Source of the DNA: Hedera helix
Lineage: Eukaryota > Streptophyta > Magnoliopsida > Apiales > Araliaceae
Direction of reading: 5' to 3'
Length of the DNA: 64,000 nucleotides
Assembly (NCBI GenBank): GCA_947179155.2
Contig: OX359275.1
Span: 35,835,308 to 35,899,307, forward strand
Shown: positions 58,769-64,000 of the stretch, piece by piece
Layout of the letters: each line of letters begins with the position of its first letter
Numbering within the stretch: position 1 is the first letter of the stretch
Notes under the pieces: generated by a model
What the model was told of the DNA's origin: nothing
The model's database searches: none
Seen by the model: the letters and a program-made list of their open reading frames with translations, nothing else
Translations under genes and position numbers: made by a program

Positions 58769-60898
58769 TTTATTTGCACTCCTGCTTTCTTAATGATTTT
58801 TTCTCTCTCTTTTAAGTAAGGTCTCCATTGGTTGCCGTGCTTGAGCATTATTATTTTTATAACTTTTTTGCCTTTAGTGCTGAACTTGAAGAGTATAATT
58901 TATAAATAAGAATAGAACTTTAATTAATATACTTAAGTATGTCAAATTAAACTTTAATATTTAAAGCCAAAGACAATAAAAATAAAAACAGACAAACAAA
59001 CAAACATTGATTTCCAAACGGAGGTACTATAATTTTTGACAATCATGCAGCCTGGTCAGAAGTGTAATTTTTTTAAAGATATTCTTGGCACATATTTGAC
59101 TTTATTATTTCCAATAGGGACCTCTTAAAGAAGCCTAATTTGTCCTCAAATGGGAGATGCCCGGAAGCTGCTTCAGAGAAAGTTTCATATTGTGTTATTA
59201 TTATGTTTTAGACGTTTGGAAAGTATTGCATACTTCTTCTTCTTTTTCTTTTTCCTTTTTTTTTATTTGATTGATAATTCCTTACTTTTTCTTTCTTATG
59301 GACACGTAATTCAAAATGACCAAGCTTTTTATTATCTCTTATTATAAAGATACTCTTTTGAGCCGTTGACCTATGCTCTGTGAATTTGCGTCAACACTAA
59401 TTTTTTTCTCCCTCTTTTGTCCTTATAAATTTAATTATATTATTATTAATTATTTTAATTTTTTTATTTAATCCTCTAAATTTTATAAAATTTTTATTTT
59501 ACTTCACATAATTTACGCACGCATCGTGTGTGCTCTAGTGGTAAAAAAGGAAAACTAAAAACCAAAGGAGATCCATGTTGGGCTTGCTTGGCCCATCTTA
59601 ATTATAATTTCCATGGGCTAACTTGATAGCAAACGTTTCACTATTTCAGTGAGTTGCACCCATGTTATTTGCTTTTGTCTGTACCTCTGTGCTTTCTGGT
59701 TCATTATAAAGTCCAACTTGGATTTCCAAGTGATACAAAATGGCACATGACATGAAGGTACGAGGTTGGGCTGAAACTAAACTCCATGTTACTATGTGTG
59801 GTTCTAGTCTCACGTGTTAGAGTATATGTTTAGTTACTCAAGCTTTAAAGCGTTCAAAATTAAATCCAAGCGCATGTTTAGAATTCAAACACAGAGAGAT
59901 CTAAACGTTACAAACACTACTTTTTAAACGTCGATAGATAGCCAAACAAACCCATAGAATATGGCAATCCTACTAATACAAAATGACATGTAATCGCAAT
60001 AGACGAAGTTATCAAACTCAATCGATATCATACCACAATATTAGTGGTTTTGTTAGAAAAAGAGAGCTAGAGTTTGAGTATTCATATACGACGGCTAAGG
60101 TGCATAGGGGTCTAGAGTTTTTGCATGAGAAGAGATGTATTAAAGCTGCTGTTGCTGCATTCGGCAAATTGTAATGCTCTCTTCAAATGGCAACTCGAAG
60201 GCTCCAACTCATTTGTGAGTCTCCATCGACCCTAGAAATCACAATAATCAATTGTGATTTGATTGAAAAGGATGATCCCTCCAACTTGCCTTATGAAGTC
60301 ATACTACTTTCTCCCAAATAAATATAATCACACAACAATTAAATATTATATTCATTTATACCGTTAAAAAAGTGGGGCATGACATTGAAATCCGTTTCAT
60401 ACTCAACTTTTTAATAGTATAGATGCATGAATATAATGTTTGATTATTGTGTGTGTAGACTTGTTGTTTTCTCTCACACATTAAGAGGTGAACAATTTTC
60501 AATATAAATTACAACATAAAGTTTAATTTTAATAAAATTTAGTACAAATAAATTATGATTCAAATTATTATTATTATTATTATTTGTTTGGACAGATGAA
60601 GTATTTTTAATTAACTCAGCTTCAGGTATTAGTTCCATGTTATATTTAGGCTGCCTATACAAGCATGTCAAACTGAGTTCCGTAATCTAGAAGACCATTC
60701 AAAAAGAAAATTCGTACGTGGTACTATTAAATTTATTAATTTACTTAATTACAAATGGCAGTAATTAGTAAGTATATTGACATTTTTTTAAGCCCCAGTA
60801 ATTATACTATTTTAATATTAAATTTCAAATTATATTTTTAAATATATCATAAAAAATCCTTAATATGCATTAAAAGAAATGACTATTAATATTGAGAA
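58769..60898. other. Intergenic, no gene seen
   Basis: AT-rich with T-runs. The frame at 59983-60174 ends VHRGLEFLHEKRC, which faintly recalls kinases but has no kinase motif around it. A Helitron-like 3' end occurs at about 59516-59538. Confidence 0.5.
59516..59538 (+). mobile_element. Possible Helitron 3' terminus
   Basis: CGCACGCATCGTGTGTGCTC then CTAG|T: a short near-palindrome (GCACGCA/TGTGTGC) followed by CTAG before T is the Helitron end pattern. No matching 5' end was found. Confidence 0.3.
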
Positions 60899-61052
60899 TT
60901 GATATTTTCACACTGTTTTTTTGATAGTTTCACATGGTAAACCTCATAAAAATGACTATAGCGACAGTTTAACCGTCGTTATACATCTATAGCGACACTT
61001 TTATGAGGTCCATCGTGTGAAACTATCAAAAAAAAAGTGTGAATTTATCAGT
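60899..61052. repeat. 154-bp hairpin with ~65-bp arms
   Basis: The left arm (TTCACACTGTTTTTTTGATA, GTTTCACATGG, ACCTCATAAAAATG) and the complement of the right arm (TTCACACTTTTTTTTTGATA, GTTTCACACGATGG, ACCTCATAAAAGTG) match closely. The loop contains CTATAGCGACAGTTTAACCG, a word seen near ends of plant DNA transposons. Confidence 0.8.
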
Positions 61053-61412
61053 TTCCTTAATATTAAGGGCCATGGTAACTGTTTTGTGGTTACAAGTTTT
61101 TATTTCTACTTCTATTTTTTTTTTAAGAAAAAGAAAAGATTGATGATAAAAAAAATATTATTTGATAGTTATTTTTGCTTCAAAAAAAGTGTAAACAAAA
61201 ATCGTTTTCACAACAAAAAAAATTATATGAAAAACTTGCCTCTTCGATTCTGGAAACAATCCCAGCCATTCCAATTTTTAATGAAGAATTGATGGAAAAA
61301 TTTAAAAAATTATCTTTTATAAATAAAATAATCTCATCTCCGGACTAATAAATTATAATGCATTGTTTTATAAAATTACGTATTTCATCCTTATTGTTGT
61401 AGACGATAATAA

Positions 61413-61666
61413 TATTCCTTCCGTTTCGTATTATTTGATCATTGTTGATTTTTTAAAGTTAAGGTATGAGATTTTTAAATTCAAAATTAACATAAATTCT
61501 TTTAAATTTATTCAATATAATGATGAATATTATAAATTATTTAAAATGTATTACTCATTATAAATTTTATTATTTTATAATTTTTACTAAATAATTTTAA
61601 TTTAAAATTTAAATTTACTTTTAAAAATTAGTAATGACCATATAATAATTTAATAGAAGTGGAGTA
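61413..61666. mobile_element. Stowaway-like MITE
   Basis: TATTCCTTCCGTTTCGTATT at left and, on the minus strand, TACTCCACTTCTATTAAATT at right, TA at both ends, 254 bp, AT-rich interior. Confidence 0.6.
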
Positions 61667-62285
61667 GTTGTCATCAATTATAAATGTCCAAAAATGCTTC
61701 AATTGATGTCAGAGTCTGACCAAGATTTCGAGATCAAAAGTTTACAAACGGAAAGTGGGTCATACCCGATTTGGTGCTTTTGAAGGAACCAAACAAATGC
61801 CTTACGAGCTGGATCCTCGTGAACTAAAAAGATATCCAATTCAATGCAGAGGGCATCAACCTGGCGCGATTTGTAAATTAAAATTTCTATTATATTCTTA
61901 ACAAATCTAATATCTAATCTAATCTAATCTAGTTTAATACCCCTACTTACGTATAAGGAGTGTCACATTAGTAAACATTAGATATATATGGTTGTTCCAC
62001 ACTTTTTCATATTAATTATTTATTAGTATTAATAATGACCACACATACTACTAACATGATAATGAAATTTTATATTGGGTCACATATATAGGAATACGAT
62101 TTAGGGAAACAATAAATTTTGGTGTAACCTGATTTAGAATTGGAATTGACAAAGAAAGGAAGTTTTAATTTGAAAAACCAATATACTCTAATGAGTCTCA
62201 CCGAACAATATTTAAGGTGCACCACAAGACTCGTTCTGATCCACTAACGAACACCCTTATCTTATTTAATAAAATGTCGACTACG
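61667..62285. other. Intergenic, no gene seen
   Basis: It includes a short run of TAATC/TAATCTAATC pentamers near 61909-61930. No coding sequence is supported. Confidence 0.5.
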
Positions 62286-62422
62286 ATATACTTAAGGATA
62301 TTATCTTATTTTATACTATTGTCATAAAAAAAAATGTGTAATAACTTTCTTTGATAAATAACCATTTTTCGTAAAAAAAAAAAAAGAAACTATAAGCTTA
62401 TATTTTTTATTTTAATAATATC
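62286..62422 (+). repeat. Direct repeat copy A (137 bp)
   Basis: Starts ATATACTTAAGGATATTATC and ends TTTTAATAATATC. It is nearly identical to 62974-63112 apart from an A-run/AAT change and four or so substitutions. Confidence 0.9.
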
Positions 62423-62914
62423 TGTTGACGCCTGATTCTGTCCGGCTGTCCTGCTGGCCGTCCGGGAAGAATACCTGTATAAAAATCCTAACGGCTCTTG
62501 GGTCGTTGATGGACTCCTCTGGTGTAAGTGTTAGTGAAGGTTTCAAGATTGGTCAACAATGGAGTCTTGAGTATCTAGTATAGTAGAATAATGTGTATGT
62601 GTGCGTAATGTCTACCACCATCATTGATTGAGTATTTATAGTGCATACCTGACTCTTACTGATTCCTCTTAGAATTGTCTATCAACGTGTTATAATTTGA
62701 ATAGGGAGGTAATATCCTAAACCACCTAGGAGCCTGACTCCTATTCTAATTCGGATTAGATATAGTAAATAGTCACAGTTCAGATTGGTTTAGCGACCTA
62801 ACCCAAGCCTATCGGACTCAGAAGTCCTCATGGAAGACTATCAGGCTGATGGTCCATTGGGCCTAGCTCAATATGAATTCTCGGATCAGGCTTGACGTAA
62901 TATACATCCTAACA
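62423..62914 (-). mobile_element. Truncated retroelement 3' LTR (492 bp)
   Basis: Read on the minus strand it goes from TGTTAGGATGTATATTACG to GGCGTCAACA. A polypurine tract AGTAGTGGGGGGCAA (62915-62929) precedes it, so it is a 3' LTR. Only about 45 bp of interior remain (to 62973) before direct repeat copy B. Confidence 0.65.
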
Positions 62915-62973
62915 TTGCCCCCCACTACTCCAGTATATGAATGTGTTGGGGAAGTAGAATAAACATTCTGAAA

Positions 62974-63112
62974 ATATACTTAAGGATATTATCTTATTTT
63001 ATACTATTGTCATAAAAAAAAATGTGTAATAACTTTCTTCGATAAATAACCATTTTTCGTAAAAAATAATAATAAGAAACTATAAGCTTACACTTTTTAT
63101 TTTAATAATATC
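62974..63112 (+). repeat. Direct repeat copy B (139 bp)
   Basis: The second copy of 62286-62422. Together they flank a 551-bp segment consisting of an LTR end. Confidence 0.9.
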
Positions 63113-64000
63113 AACAACTTAAATAAAAATAAAACTCTGGAAACAAGTGAACAGGGGTAAACAAAAAATCAAAATTGGCTCTAAAATTGTATAAAAAATC
63201 GACCAAACCGCACTAATGATTTCGACTTATATAATGGTTTTAGGAGGGTTGAAAAATCTCATTTACAGTTTTATTTTGGTTTCGATTTTTTCGGTCCATC
63301 GCACTGCACCAATAATGGCTAAAACAACGTCGTTTTGGTTTGTTTTTTTAAATTATATGGTGTTTATTATACCTTGCTCCTATGTTTTTGCTAGCATAAT
63401 ATTAACTTCTACAGTTGTCTTTCATATGAGTATTATTTGTAGTTTTGAAAACTTTTAATAGTGAATTTTATTTAACTAATCAAGTTTCTTATTGTATGAT
63501 TGTTAGTATTATTTTTGCAATTATAGAGTTTCATTATAACGTGAATGAAGATGAATAAATTTAATAGTGATGGTATTCTTGTATAAGTCATGTTATAAAC
63601 AACTATTCACCATAATTTTACTTTACTTATTCTTAAGTGATTATTCTAATATATTCTATACACATTTGTCTGCACTTGAAAATTATATGATTCTTTTGGT
63701 GTTTATTTTTTTTTTTCAGTTATAATTTTTTGTATATGTTCAATTGGTTTTGAAACAATACCAAATGAAACCACACTGTATTAATTACAAGCGATTTTAT
63801 GTGTAATTTTAAATTTGTCAAACCGTACCTAAACGTTTTTATGTGCAGTTTAAGTTTTAAACAACACAAAACTGCACCATACTCACCCCTACAAGTGAGT
63901 TACAACTTGTACAAAATATATAATAAAAAAAATTAACCCAAAATGAATTGGATTAGTGGACTCTCGAACACACTCTTGACAAATTTCTCGCATGACATAC
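63113..64000. other. AT-rich end of window, no gene seen
   Basis: The 80-codon frame at 63216-63458 is hydrophobic but T-rich by composition and has no recognisable family; I do not call it. Confidence 0.5.

Noticed and set aside
59983..60174. Kinase-like peptide VHRGLEFLHEK
   Set aside because: No catalytic-loop HRD/DFG motifs or glycine loop around it in any frame; chance resemblance.
63216..63458. 80-codon hydrophobic frame
   Set aside because: Hydrophobicity follows from T-rich composition; no promoter, no family pattern.

Overview
The window is nuclear DNA from a flowering plant, almost certainly a eudicot. The evidence is large AT-rich introns with GT-AG borders, plant-specific gene families (chloroplast RNA-binding protein, RAB-B GTPase, mitochondrial PPR protein, RGLG copine-type ubiquitin ligase), LTR retrotransposons with plant-type primer sites, and many hAT, Stowaway-like and Tourist-like elements. 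The species cannot be determined from the sequence alone.

Layout. (1) 1-5120 is a nest of retroelements. An LTR on the minus strand (to 1491) sits inside the 3' LTR of a small LTR element (1492-5115). The interior of that element is a chimera of fragments of at least four unrelated host genes: importin alpha-9, the complex I 75 kDa subunit, monodehydroascorbate reductase and vacuolar H+-pyrophosphatase. (2) 5220-14700 holds two convergent genes: a NET-domain nuclear protein (+) and a CP31-type chloroplast ribonucleoprotein (-). (3) 15468-16479 is a hAT-type non-autonomous element with a perfect 8-bp target duplication. (4) 16690-19272 is a dead cytochrome P450 that has lost its haem cysteine. 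(5) 19686-44200 carries four minus-strand genes: RABB1b GTPase, a 13-exon PPR protein, a small plant-specific basic protein and an RGLG E3 ligase. Their introns are full of transposon remnants. (6) 44450-46710 is AT-rich and includes a large foldback. (7) 46860-58652 is a very young 11.8-kb LTR element with gag but no pol, 2.06-2.08 kb LTRs differing at about four bases, a TTCAT target duplication and a long minisatellite in its 3' part. It interrupts a Stowaway-like MITE. (8) 58769-64000 shows no gene I can support; it holds a MITE, a hairpin and an LTR fragment between 137-bp direct repeats.

The host genes do housekeeping jobs (chromatin/transcription, plastid RNA metabolism, ER-Golgi traffic, mitochondrial translation or RNA metabolism, ubiquitination) and form no pathway together. 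The most unusual content is the gene-capturing retroelement at 1492-5115, which resembles maize Bs1 in design, and the gag-only element with duplicated zinc-knuckle domains and a hairpin minisatellite. Exon borders were set by hand from splice sites and continuous reading frame. All homology calls rest on recognition of protein motifs, not on database searches.
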